29,896 nt of DNA from Deltaproteobacteria bacterium (GTDB lineage: Bacteria > Desulfobacterota > Desulfuromonadia > Desulfuromonadales > BM103). Made by a program: the position numbers and the translations under genes. Location: NCBI GenBank assembly GCA_024636215.1, contig JAGXHL010000073.1, positions 1-29,896 on the forward strand. Reading direction: 5' to 3'. Shown here one piece after another: positions 17,417-24,351 of the stretch (position 1 is the first letter of the stretch; the number at the start of each line of letters is the position of its first letter). The notes beneath the pieces are model-generated. The model did no database searches. It was not told the DNA's origin and saw only the letters and a program-made list of their open reading frames with translations.

Positions 17417-18909
17417 AACGCATCCTCACGTTTCAGAACGACAACCGTGCGGTTGGCCTCTGTGAAATAGGTGTTTGCGGCAAGCATGATATCCTCAGCG
17501 GTCAATTTTTCGATTTCACGTTGATAGTTAGAGACGTAGCGCCAGTCACCCGCCAGTGATTGGTAACTGGTCAGCAGCCTGGCGAGGCCGGAGTTGCTTC
17601 TGAGTTGACGCAACTGATCGGTGAGCAGACGGTTGCGCACCTTTTCGAGCTCGGCGACCTCAACCAGTTCCTGCTTGAGCTTATCCAGTTCTGCGTAGAC
17701 AGCCTCTTCGAGTTCCGCCGTGGTATGGGGATGCCGCGGGACGGCATCGATCACAAACAGGTTGGCATAACGCGAACCCGGCGCGCCATATACGGCGACG
17801 GAGGTTGCCAGTTTTTTCTCTTCGACCAGAGATCGATAGAGTCGCGAGGTGCGGCCGTTGCCCAGGATCTGATCGATCAGATCAAAAGCGTAATCGTCCT
17901 TATGCGGCATGGTCGGCTTGTGCCAGGCCATCGAGAGCCGCGGCTCGGCGTCAAAAATCTCGTCAATCCGCTTCTCACCGTTTTGTTCGGGCTCAACTGC
18001 GGAGACATTGGGAACCGGGGTCCCCGGTTCCAAATCACCGAAGTAACGCTCCACCAGCTTGATCGCATCTTCCGCTTTGACATCGCCGACCAGGGCGATC
18101 ACGGTATTGACCGGGGCGTAATATTTTTGCAGGAATTCACGGGTCTTTTGCGGACTCAAGTTGGCGATATCGGAATGCCAGCCAATAATCGGGTTGCGAT
18201 AGGGATGCACGCTGAAGGCATTGGTCACCAGAGTCTCATACTGCTTCCGGCGCGGGTTGGTATCGTAGGAACGGCGCCGTTCCTCACGGATGACATCACG
18301 CTCGGTGTAAAACTCGCGCAGGACCGGGTTCTTCATGCGGTCCGACTCGATCAAAGCCCAGAGTTCCAGCTTGTTGGAAGGCAGGGAAATCAGGTAGGTG
18401 GTCAGATCCTTGCTGGTGAAAGCGTTATAGCCGACGCCGCCGTTCTCAGAATAGATCGTGGAGAACACGTCTTTGACCACGTACTGCTTGTGCTCGGCCT
18501 GCAGACTGGCGAGTTTCTCCTCAAGAGCTTTGATCACAAGCGGATCGGTTTCCTCCTGTAAACGCAAAGCGTCGAGTTTGCTGCCGACGACTTCTATTTC
18601 CTCAAGGAGGGGTTTTTCTTTGTCGTAGTCGGTAGTCCCCAGAGTTTTGGTGCCTTTGAACAGCATGTGTTCCAGCAGGTGGGCAACGCCTCTGGTTTCA
18701 CTGGTTTCATGTACCGAGCCGACACCAATGGTGATATAGGCGGAAACAACCGGGGTGTCGTGGCGCTCAACCACCAGCAGCTTGAGGCCGTTGGCAAGTT
18801 GATGCTCAACCACCTTTTCCTCAAGAGAACTGTTGCCGAAGGCAAGACCGGCAAGGCTGAGTAACAGCAGCCCCAGTAGCAAAGACTTAAAAGTACTGAT
18901 CTGCTTCAT
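17413..18909 (-). CDS. M16-family zinc peptidase, active subunit
   Basis: An exported metallopeptidase of the insulinase/mitochondrial-processing-peptidase family. A signal peptide (TFKSLLLGLLLLSLAGLAFG) precedes the catalytic domain. The inverted zinc motif is HLLEH at residues 77-81, with the further Glu expected in the following helix region. An insertion of about 60 residues after the zinc motif (KEKPLLEEIEVVGSKL onward) is charged and probably helical. The second domain carries GNGRTSRLYRSLVEEKKLA. At 498 aa it is a one-chain half-size form, made with the downstream inactive paralogue. AGGA stands 9 nt before the ATG, and paired TGTT..ATTGTAACC repeats lie upstream. Confidence 0.92.
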   Translation of the reverse strand: MKQISTFKSLLLGLLLLSLAGLAFGNSSLEEKVVEHQLANGLKLLVVERHDTPVVSAYITIGVGSVHETSETRGVAHLLEHMLFKGTKTLGTTDYDKEKPLLEEIEVVGSKLDALRLQEETDPLVIKALEEKLASLQAEHKQYVVKDVFSTIYSENGGVGYNAFTSKDLTTYLISLPSNKLELWALIESDRMKNPVLREFYTERDVIREERRRSYDTNPRRKQYETLVTNAFSVHPYRNPIIGWHSDIANLSPQKTREFLQKYYAPVNTVIALVGDVKAEDAIKLVERYFGDLEPGTPVPNVSAVEPEQNGEKRIDEIFDAEPRLSMAWHKPTMPHKDDYAFDLIDQILGNGRTSRLYRSLVEEKKLATSVAVYGAPGSRYANLFVIDAVPRHPHTTAELEEAVYAELDKLKQELVEVAELEKVRNRLLTDQLRQLRSNSGLARLLTSYQSLAGDWRYVSNYQREIEKLTAEDIMLAANTYFTEANRTVVVLKREDAL

Positions 18910-18948
18910 TTATAGTTATCCTATCCAAATTATTTCGTTAAGTTATCG

Positions 18949-18984
18949 TGTTATTGTAACCCAGATTACCTGTTCATTGTAACC
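18949..18984 (-). promoter_or_regulatory. Direct repeat upstream of the M16 pair
   Basis: TGTTATTGTAACC (18949-18961) and TGTTCATTGTAACC (18971-18984) are near-identical and about 22 bp, two helical turns, apart. On the minus strand each includes TACAAT, a good -10 match, so the repeats could be tandem start sites or binding sites overlapping the promoter. The rest of the 18910-19154 spacer shows nothing recognisable. Confidence 0.45.
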
Positions 18985-19154
18985 ATGGCATCTCGCCCGG
19001 TCCAGTGTCACATCCTGTTTTTTAGGAGTCAGCACTGCGGAGATCCTGGATGAGAGGAGATCGGGACAGATGCTGAGACTTGCCTGCAGATTTATTCAGA
19101 CAGACCCGAAGAAGGTTATGGAAGCGGGTCGTCGCCAGATCGATACGACACTCC

Positions 19155-21434
19155 TCAAGCTGGCGGCGACACTCTGGATTGAGCGGCCACTGCCGCCTGC
19201 CCCAGGGCAAGTCCACCATCGTTAGGGGGAACAAGGGAGTGAGTCAAGACCTTAAAACCTGAGCGATCAAGCCTTGCCAGGGTCAGCCTTGTCAGCAGAC
19301 AATTCTGAAACACTCCTCCGGACAGAACAACCTGAGACACCCCTTTCTCCAGACGCACTTGCGCACAAGCCTCTTCTATCATTGCAGCAAGAGACAAGTG
19401 AAAGCGTCCGGCAATTTCTTTGAGAGGTCTTCCTGCCAGGCGGTCACTGCTGATCGCATCAATCATCGGCAAGGGGTCAAAGATCATTCGTCCTTTAATT
19501 TGTGAGAGCACATAAGGATAAGCTTGGGCCTGGTTCGGATCAGCAATCATTTCCAACTGCATCGCCGCCTGGCCTTCGAAGGAAACCGTCTGGCGTAGCC
19601 CCAGAATTGCAGCAACAGCATCGAAGAGGCGTCCACAGCTCGAAATCAGTGGCGCATTGATCCCTTTCAGCGTTGCCTGAACAACCAGACGCAAGGTGTT
19701 GTCAGCAATCCCGTCGAAAATCTTCAACCCGTCAGGAACTTCAGCATAGGTTGAAAGCAGGTAGCTCAGAGCCATACGCCACGGCTCTTTGGTCGCCAGA
19801 TCGCCTCCCGGCATGGGCTGGTAGCGAAAATGGCCGACCCTCTCATAATGGCTCAAATCTCCAACCAGGAATTCTCCGCCCCAGATATTGCCGTCATCAC
19901 CGTAGCCGATACCGTCAAAAATGATGCCGATAGACGGCTCTTCGACGCCATGTTCAGCCAGGCAGCTGGCGAGATGCGCATGATGATGCTGAACGGCGAC
20001 AGGCTCGAGACCACTTTCTTCAAGGGCATAGCGGGTTGAGTCATAGTCAGGGTGCAGATCGTGAGCGACCGTCTCCGGCTGGACTTCGAGGATCGACTGC
20101 AGGTGAGCAATGGTCTGTTTGAATGACGCGTAGACTTCCAGATTTTTCAGATCCCCGACGTGCTGGCTCAAAAAAGCCCGGTCGCCACGGGTCAGGCAGA
20201 GGGTGTTCTTCAACTCTGCGCCGACAGCAAGGATCGGAGGAGCATCATGGGGCAGAGCGATCGCACGCGGCACAAATCCCCGGGAACGACGCAAAAGCAG
20301 CGGCCGGTCGGCCATCACCCTGGCGATCGAATCATCGGTGCGGGTATGGATGCGACGGTTATGGATCAGGAAGACATCAGCGATGTGTTTGAGGCGCTGG
20401 CAGGCTTCATGGTCCTCGAAGGCAATCGGTTCATTGGAGAGGTTGGCGCTGGTCATGACCAGAACCTCGAAAGCCTTCTGCAAAAAGAGATGATGTATTG
20501 GCGTGTAAGGGAGCATAACCCCGAAATAACGGTTATCGGGAGCAATATTTTCAGCAAGTTTGTGCCCTGCCCTTTTTTGCAGCAAGACGATAGGTCGCTC
20601 GACGCCCTGCAACAAGCGGGCTTCATTATCATCGACCCGAGCCAACCTCTCAACCACGGCAAGGTTTCGCGCCATCAGGGCAAAGGGCTTTTCATCGCGC
20701 TGCTTACGTCGTCTCAGTTCTGTAACAGCACCAGGGTTTGCGGCATCAACGACGAGATGGTAGCCGCCCAAGCCTTTGACGGCAACGATTTGACCTGCTT
20801 GAAGGCGCTGGATGGTTTCTGTCAGAGGGTCCTGGACAGTGACGGCCCCTGCTTTTGCGTCAAGCAGCTGCAAACGTGGGCCACACTCAGGACAAGCATT
20901 CGGTTGGGCATGAAAACGCCGCGAGGTCGGGTCATGATATTCCTTCTGGCAGGCTGTACAGAGGGGAAAATCAGCCATGGTGGTTAGAGGCCGATCATAA
21001 GGGATGCCGGTCACGATGGTGTAACGCGGGCCGCAGTTGGTGCAGTTGATAAAAGGATAGCGATAGCGACGGTCCGTCTTGTCAAAAAGCTCCTTCAGGC
21101 AATCATCGCAGACAAAGGTGTCCGGGGAGACCTGGGCACGGCGGGTTTCATCAGCGGCACTCTGCAGAATGTTGAAACCGCAACAGCCTTGCAGCGGAAG
21201 GGCTTCAACCTCAACCCTTTGAATGACAGCTAAAGGGGGTTTTTCGTCCCGGATCGCGGCAAGAAAACGACTCAGGGCACCAGACTCGCCCTCCGCCTCG
21301 ATCGTTACACCACGGCTGTCGTTGCAAACCGACCCCGCCAGCTCAAGCCGCTCAGCCAGCTGGTAGATGAAGGGGCGGAAACCAACGCCCTGCACAATGC
21401 CTTCGACGATTATTTTCTGTCGTTGTCGTAACAT
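19155..21434 (-). CDS. hypF: Carbamoyltransferase HypF ([NiFe]-hydrogenase maturation)
   Basis: HypF turns carbamoyl phosphate into the carbamoyl group that HypE converts to the cyanide ligands of [NiFe]-hydrogenase. Domains in order: acylphosphatase (VEGIVQGVGFRPFIYQLAE), a double zinc region with four CxxC pairs (CDDC, CTNC, CTAC, CPEC, about residues 105-190), a YrdC-like domain (VKGLGGYHLVVDAAN) and a Kae1-like domain (VQHHHAHLASCLAEHG; SGGVFQNCLLT). I start at the ATG at 21432-21434 (759 aa), directly before the acylphosphatase domain. An ATG at 21479 or a TTG at 21497 would add 15-21 residues, and none has a strong ribosome site. No other hyp or hydrogenase gene is in the window. Confidence 0.93.
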   Translation of the reverse strand: MLRQRQKIIVEGIVQGVGFRPFIYQLAERLELAGSVCNDSRGVTIEAEGESGALSRFLAAIRDEKPPLAVIQRVEVEALPLQGCCGFNILQSAADETRRAQVSPDTFVCDDCLKELFDKTDRRYRYPFINCTNCGPRYTIVTGIPYDRPLTTMADFPLCTACQKEYHDPTSRRFHAQPNACPECGPRLQLLDAKAGAVTVQDPLTETIQRLQAGQIVAVKGLGGYHLVVDAANPGAVTELRRRKQRDEKPFALMARNLAVVERLARVDDNEARLLQGVERPIVLLQKRAGHKLAENIAPDNRYFGVMLPYTPIHHLFLQKAFEVLVMTSANLSNEPIAFEDHEACQRLKHIADVFLIHNRRIHTRTDDSIARVMADRPLLLRRSRGFVPRAIALPHDAPPILAVGAELKNTLCLTRGDRAFLSQHVGDLKNLEVYASFKQTIAHLQSILEVQPETVAHDLHPDYDSTRYALEESGLEPVAVQHHHAHLASCLAEHGVEEPSIGIIFDGIGYGDDGNIWGGEFLVGDLSHYERVGHFRYQPMPGGDLATKEPWRMALSYLLSTYAEVPDGLKIFDGIADNTLRLVVQATLKGINAPLISSCGRLFDAVAAILGLRQTVSFEGQAAMQLEMIADPNQAQAYPYVLSQIKGRMIFDPLPMIDAISSDRLAGRPLKEIAGRFHLSLAAMIEEACAQVRLEKGVSQVVLSGGVFQNCLLTRLTLARLDRSGFKVLTHSLVPPNDGGLALGQAAVAAQSRVSPPA

Positions 21435-21568
21435 TTCAGTGATACGCTCTGGGCGCAAGAAAAGCAGAACAGTCTTCATACTGAAGCCTGGGCCCAAGGA
21501 TATCGGAAAAGGAAGAGAAATGCAGGTGGAATTTTGACAAAAAAAACTGAAAGATTAAATCAATGGGA

Positions 21569-22318
21569 TCAGTCTGAACTGACAAACGGTTCGGCCTGCT
21601 CTGTGAGGAGATCCCCAATCAACAGGTCGGTGACAAGCTCCGACAAGACATCGAGTTGTTCCTTGATCAAACGGTCAAACTTGATGGCCGCCCCCCAGGA
21701 GATCACGGAACCGCCATCATTTTGAGCTTTGCCGTAGATGACGGATCCACCGAACTGCATGGTTTCACCAGAAGGCAACGTCAGGTCAATGTCCACATGA
21801 GTGTTCTTGGCAAGCTGTTCGCTCATTGACAGGAAGATCCCGCGTTCTGAAAGAGTCACGCTTGAGACTTGGTAACGCTTGCCCTGATGATGCAAGCCGA
21901 CACTCTTTTCAAAGGGCGCCCGCAGGTAGCGCCGACGGCCACCGGAATAGAGATCGCAGCGCTGAATGGCCTTGTGCAGCCTGCGCAAGTCAACCGGTTT
22001 GTCGAGCACATCGATACAACCGAGACTCAAAGCCTGCCACTGCTTGTTCTTGTTCTGGTAACTGGAGATCATAATGACCGGCAGATCAGCCAACTCCTTG
22101 TCACCACGGATAGTCTGCAGGGCCTCGAGGCCATCCATACCGGACATCATTATATCCATGGTCATCAGGCTGGGACGGGTCACACGCGAAAGCTCGATGG
22201 CTTCGGCAGCATTGCTAACCGGCAAGACCTCGAGATTCATACGGCTAAGCAGAATTGAGAGATACATAAGGAACGGCTTGCTGTCATCAACGACAACGGC
22301 TATCGGTCGTGTTCCCAT
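21569..22318 (-). CDS. Response regulator with PilZ domain
   Basis: A 249-aa cytoplasmic protein. The receiver domain (1-120) has the acidic pair D11-D12, phospho-acceptor D55 in MTMDIMM, S85 and K107 in LDKPVD. A PilZ domain follows: RxxxR is present (R129-R133 in RRRYLR), but the second c-di-GMP motif, usually [D/N]xSxxG, reads TLSERG (155-160) with Thr in first place. The ATG at 22316-22318 is preceded by GGAGGG at good spacing; a TTG 12 nt earlier is part of the ribosome site. The gene sits behind a c-di-GMP-I riboswitch with its own terminator, so the second messenger probably controls both synthesis and, perhaps, activity. Candidate roles are motility or surface behaviour. Confidence 0.92.
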   Translation of the reverse strand: MGTRPIAVVVDDSKPFLMYLSILLSRMNLEVLPVSNAAEAIELSRVTRPSLMTMDIMMSGMDGLEALQTIRGDKELADLPVIMISSYQNKNKQWQALSLGCIDVLDKPVDLRRLHKAIQRCDLYSGGRRRYLRAPFEKSVGLHHQGKRYQVSSVTLSERGIFLSMSEQLAKNTHVDIDLTLPSGETMQFGGSVIYGKAQNDGGSVISWGAAIKFDRLIKEQLDVLSELVTDLLIGDLLTEQAEPFVSSD

Positions 22319-22341
22319 AAAACCCTCCAAAATCTATCAAC

Positions 22342-22373
22342 AAAAAAACCCATCCTTGCAATGCGAAGACGGG
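22342..22373 (-). terminator. Intrinsic terminator of the riboswitch expression platform
   Basis: On the minus strand CCCGTCTT and AAGGATGGG form an eight-pair stem (22349-22373, two G-U pairs), followed by seven T (22342-22348). It lies between the aptamer and the PilZ gene. Its 5' arm (22364-22373) can instead pair with CGAAGAGGG at 22393-22401, at the 3' edge of the aptamer, as an antiterminator. Confidence 0.8.
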
Positions 22374-22399
22374 CTGAAAACTCATTAACTATCCCTCTT

Positions 22400-22486
22400 C
22401 GACAACCCGGCTATCCTTCGAGGGGAGACCCCAAAAAAGGACCCGTGGCTTTGCGTCCCCGGGTTACCCCGGGTTTGCCATTATCG
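22400..22486 (-). promoter_or_regulatory. Cyclic di-GMP-I (GEMM-I) riboswitch aptamer
   Basis: The minus strand carries the hallmark GGCAAACC, then CCCGGG-GTAA-CCCGGG (a stem capped by a GNRA tetraloop), GGACGCAAAGCC, a variable P3 stem, and TAGCCGGGTTGTCG. The P1 helix forms between CGATAAT (22480-22486) and GTTGTCG (22400-22406), seven pairs including G-U. The conserved G of GGCAAACC and the C of TAGC are those that read the two guanines of c-di-GMP. With the terminator downstream and the alternative pairing noted there, I predict that ligand binding lowers expression (an OFF switch); the P1/antiterminator overlap is only about 2 nt, so the direction is tentative. Confidence 0.93.
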
Positions 22487-22500
22487 GTGAGATAATGTTG

Positions 22501-22669
22501 CTAGCAGTCTGTCGGACTATACGGGCCGAAGCGAAAATTTGGATGTTTGAGCACAGATTTTAGCTCATTTGCAGGTTCATAGCCGTAGCTATGGACCAAA
22601 AAAGAGCTGAAATATGGGCCAAACAGCCGGATTTGCAGCCTGCTCATGGATAGTCCGACAGACTGCTAG
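22501..22669. mobile_element. 169-bp fold-back (MITE-like) element
   Basis: Perfect 20-bp terminal inverted repeats, CTAGCAGTCTGTCGGACTAT (22501-22520) and its complement (22650-22669), enclose an imperfect palindrome. Internal pairs include TGTTTGAGC...TTTTAGCTC against GAGCTGAAA...GGGCCAAACA, and an apex GGTTCATAGC-CGTA-GCTATGGACC. CTAG at both outer ends could be a 4-bp target duplication, but it is itself palindromic, so this is undecided. There is no transposase or reading frame inside. It ends 14 nt 5' of the riboswitch aptamer. A mobile origin is inferred from shape. Confidence 0.75.
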
Positions 22670-22677
22670 AATGGTTT

Positions 22678-22706
22678 ATATCATATCAATCTCAAAAATT
22701 TGTCAC
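22678..22706 (-). promoter_or_regulatory. Possible promoter of the riboswitch transcript
   Basis: Minus-strand GTGACA (22701-22706) and TGATAT (22678-22683) are 17 nt apart. Transcription would begin near 22671, just outside the fold-back element, so the whole hairpin would form the 5' end of the leader. The remainder of 22671-22819, up to the stop of the response regulator gene, shows no gene and no clear terminator. Confidence 0.4.
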
Positions 22707-22819
22707 ATTTATTGACCGAAAAGATAAAGGACTAAAAAGCTTTGGCAGTTAAGGAGAGGCCTTGACCGTCTGGCCCACATTTCAAAAAGCAACACTCCTG
22801 GATTGAAAACCAAAAGGCT

Positions 22820-24208
22820 TCAACCCGTTTCAGCCAATTCGTATTTTTCCATTTTGTAACGCAGGGTGCCGCGGGGCAAGTTAAGCAAACGCGCGGTCTT
22901 TGCAACATTGCCACCGGTCATACCAACGGCCTGCGCAATCAAATCCTTTTCCAGTCTGCCGACAATTTCCTCAAACAAAATCCCTTCCGGCGGGATGCGG
23001 TAATCAAAGGAGGCCTCGCCCTGGGGGTTTTCTCCCCAGATCTCACGGGGAAGACATTCCGGGGTGATTGTCACCTGATTGTGCATAATACAAATGCGCT
23101 CCATAACGTTGCGCAGTTCACGCACATTACCAGGCCAATGATATCGCATCAGCAGATCGAGAGCGGCGCGTGAGACTTCCCGGACGTTCTTGTGAAACTC
23201 CTCACTGAAATGGTTGAGGAAAAACTCCAGTAAAGGGGGAATATCCTCGCGCCGGTCCCGCAGTGGAGCGACATGAATAGGGAAGACGTTGAGGCGATAA
23301 TAAAGATCTTCCCGAAAGTTTTTCTGTTCGATGGCCTCCTTGATTTCAAGGTTGGTTGCCGCAACCACCCGGACATCGATATCTATATTCCGATTCCCCC
23401 CCAGTCGCCTGATCTTGCGATCCTCGAGTACCCTGAGGAGTTTAACCTGGAGGTTCATATCCATTTCACCGATCTCATCAAGGAAGATCGTGCCGCCATT
23501 GGCCTCTTCGAAAAGACCTATCTTGCGGGTTTTGGCATCGGTAAAAGCCCCCCGCTCATGTCCGAACAACTCTGTCTCAAGTAAATTGAATGGCAGAGAA
23601 CCACAGTTGATTTCAACAAAAGGTTTCGACTTTCTGGGTGACATCTGATGGATGGCCCTTGCGACCAGTTCCTTGCCGGTTCCCGATTCGCCGGTGATCA
23701 AAACAGTCGATGTTTCATGCTTGGCGACCTCACGGATCTGCCTGTAAATCTGCATAAGCTGCTCACTTGAACCAATCATGACATTATCGCCGCAAATGTC
23801 CCGCGCCTGACTGCCACGCCTCAACTGGCGAACTTCTCGACGCAGACTCTGGGTCTCAAGGGCCAGCCTGACAATCAATCGAATCGCGTCAGCTTTAAAG
23901 GGCTTCTTGATGTAATCGTAGGCGCCCATTTTCAGGGCTTCAACTGCACTTTCGACCGTCCCGTAGCCCGTGATGATGATGACCAGAACATCGGGATCAA
24001 CCTCACGCATGGCACGAAGCACATCGAGACCACTTTCAGCGCCGAGATTCAAATCCAGCAGAACCAGGTCGACATCGGCCTCACTGACTTCTTTGACCGC
24101 ATCATCACCGTTATCAGTCGAATAGGGATGATAGCCGTCCTCCTCAAGAATCCTCTCCAGGTTCTCGCGAATAAAAGCCTCATCGTCGACAATCAGAATA
24201 CGTTCCAT
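22820..24208 (-). CDS. Sigma-54-dependent response regulator (NtrC/AtoC type)
   Basis: A 462-aa activator of sigma-54 RNA polymerase. The receiver domain has D8-D9, phospho-acceptor D52 and the Lys in YIKKPFKAD. The AAA+ domain has Walker A GESGTGKE, Walker B FLDEIGEM and the sigma-54 contact loop, which reads GAFTDA instead of GAFTGA. The C-terminal Fis-type helix-turn-helix is GGNVAKTARLLNLPRGTLRYKM. GGAGG stands just before the ATG. It follows the Cache-HAMP-PAS kinase gene by 143 nt and is almost surely its partner. Targets are unknown; I found no clear -24/-12 promoter in the window. Confidence 0.95.
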   Translation of the reverse strand: MERILIVDDEAFIRENLERILEEDGYHPYSTDNGDDAVKEVSEADVDLVLLDLNLGAESGLDVLRAMREVDPDVLVIIITGYGTVESAVEALKMGAYDYIKKPFKADAIRLIVRLALETQSLRREVRQLRRGSQARDICGDNVMIGSSEQLMQIYRQIREVAKHETSTVLITGESGTGKELVARAIHQMSPRKSKPFVEINCGSLPFNLLETELFGHERGAFTDAKTRKIGLFEEANGGTIFLDEIGEMDMNLQVKLLRVLEDRKIRRLGGNRNIDIDVRVVAATNLEIKEAIEQKNFREDLYYRLNVFPIHVAPLRDRREDIPPLLEFFLNHFSEEFHKNVREVSRAALDLLMRYHWPGNVRELRNVMERICIMHNQVTITPECLPREIWGENPQGEASFDYRIPPEGILFEEIVGRLEKDLIAQAVGMTGGNVAKTARLLNLPRGTLRYKMEKYELAETG

Positions 24209-24250
24209 CTTTCAACCTCCGCGTCATCCTGGAAGAATTTCGTTTCGATT

Positions 24251-24279
24251 ATCTTAGCTTGGGAGCGGATAGTGATCAA
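24251..24279 (-). promoter_or_regulatory. Possible own promoter of the response regulator gene
   Basis: On the minus strand TTGATC (24274-24279), a 17-nt spacer and TAAGAT (24251-24256) resemble a sigma-70 promoter. It lies in the 143-nt gap between the kinase and regulator genes, so the regulator may also be transcribed alone. Confidence 0.4.
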
Positions 24280-24351
24280 CAGAAAATGGCGAACATCGGC
24301 CACAATTGGAAACAAAACTGTGGGCAACATAAAGACAGGCAGTATGTCTGG

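Noticed and set aside
17560..18561. 333-codon plus-strand frame opposite the active M16 gene
   Set aside because: Shadow frame; the minus strand encodes a protease with intact HLLEH.
19022..19234. Small minus-strand frame at the 3' end of hypF, considered as a frameshifted hypF tail
   Set aside because: HypF already ends with the normal NDGGLALGQA segment, so nothing is missing.
22501..22669. Fold-back element read as an intrinsic terminator of the response regulator gene
   Set aside because: No T-run follows on either strand, the gene's stop is about 150 nt away, and the perfect 20-bp ends fit a mobile element better.
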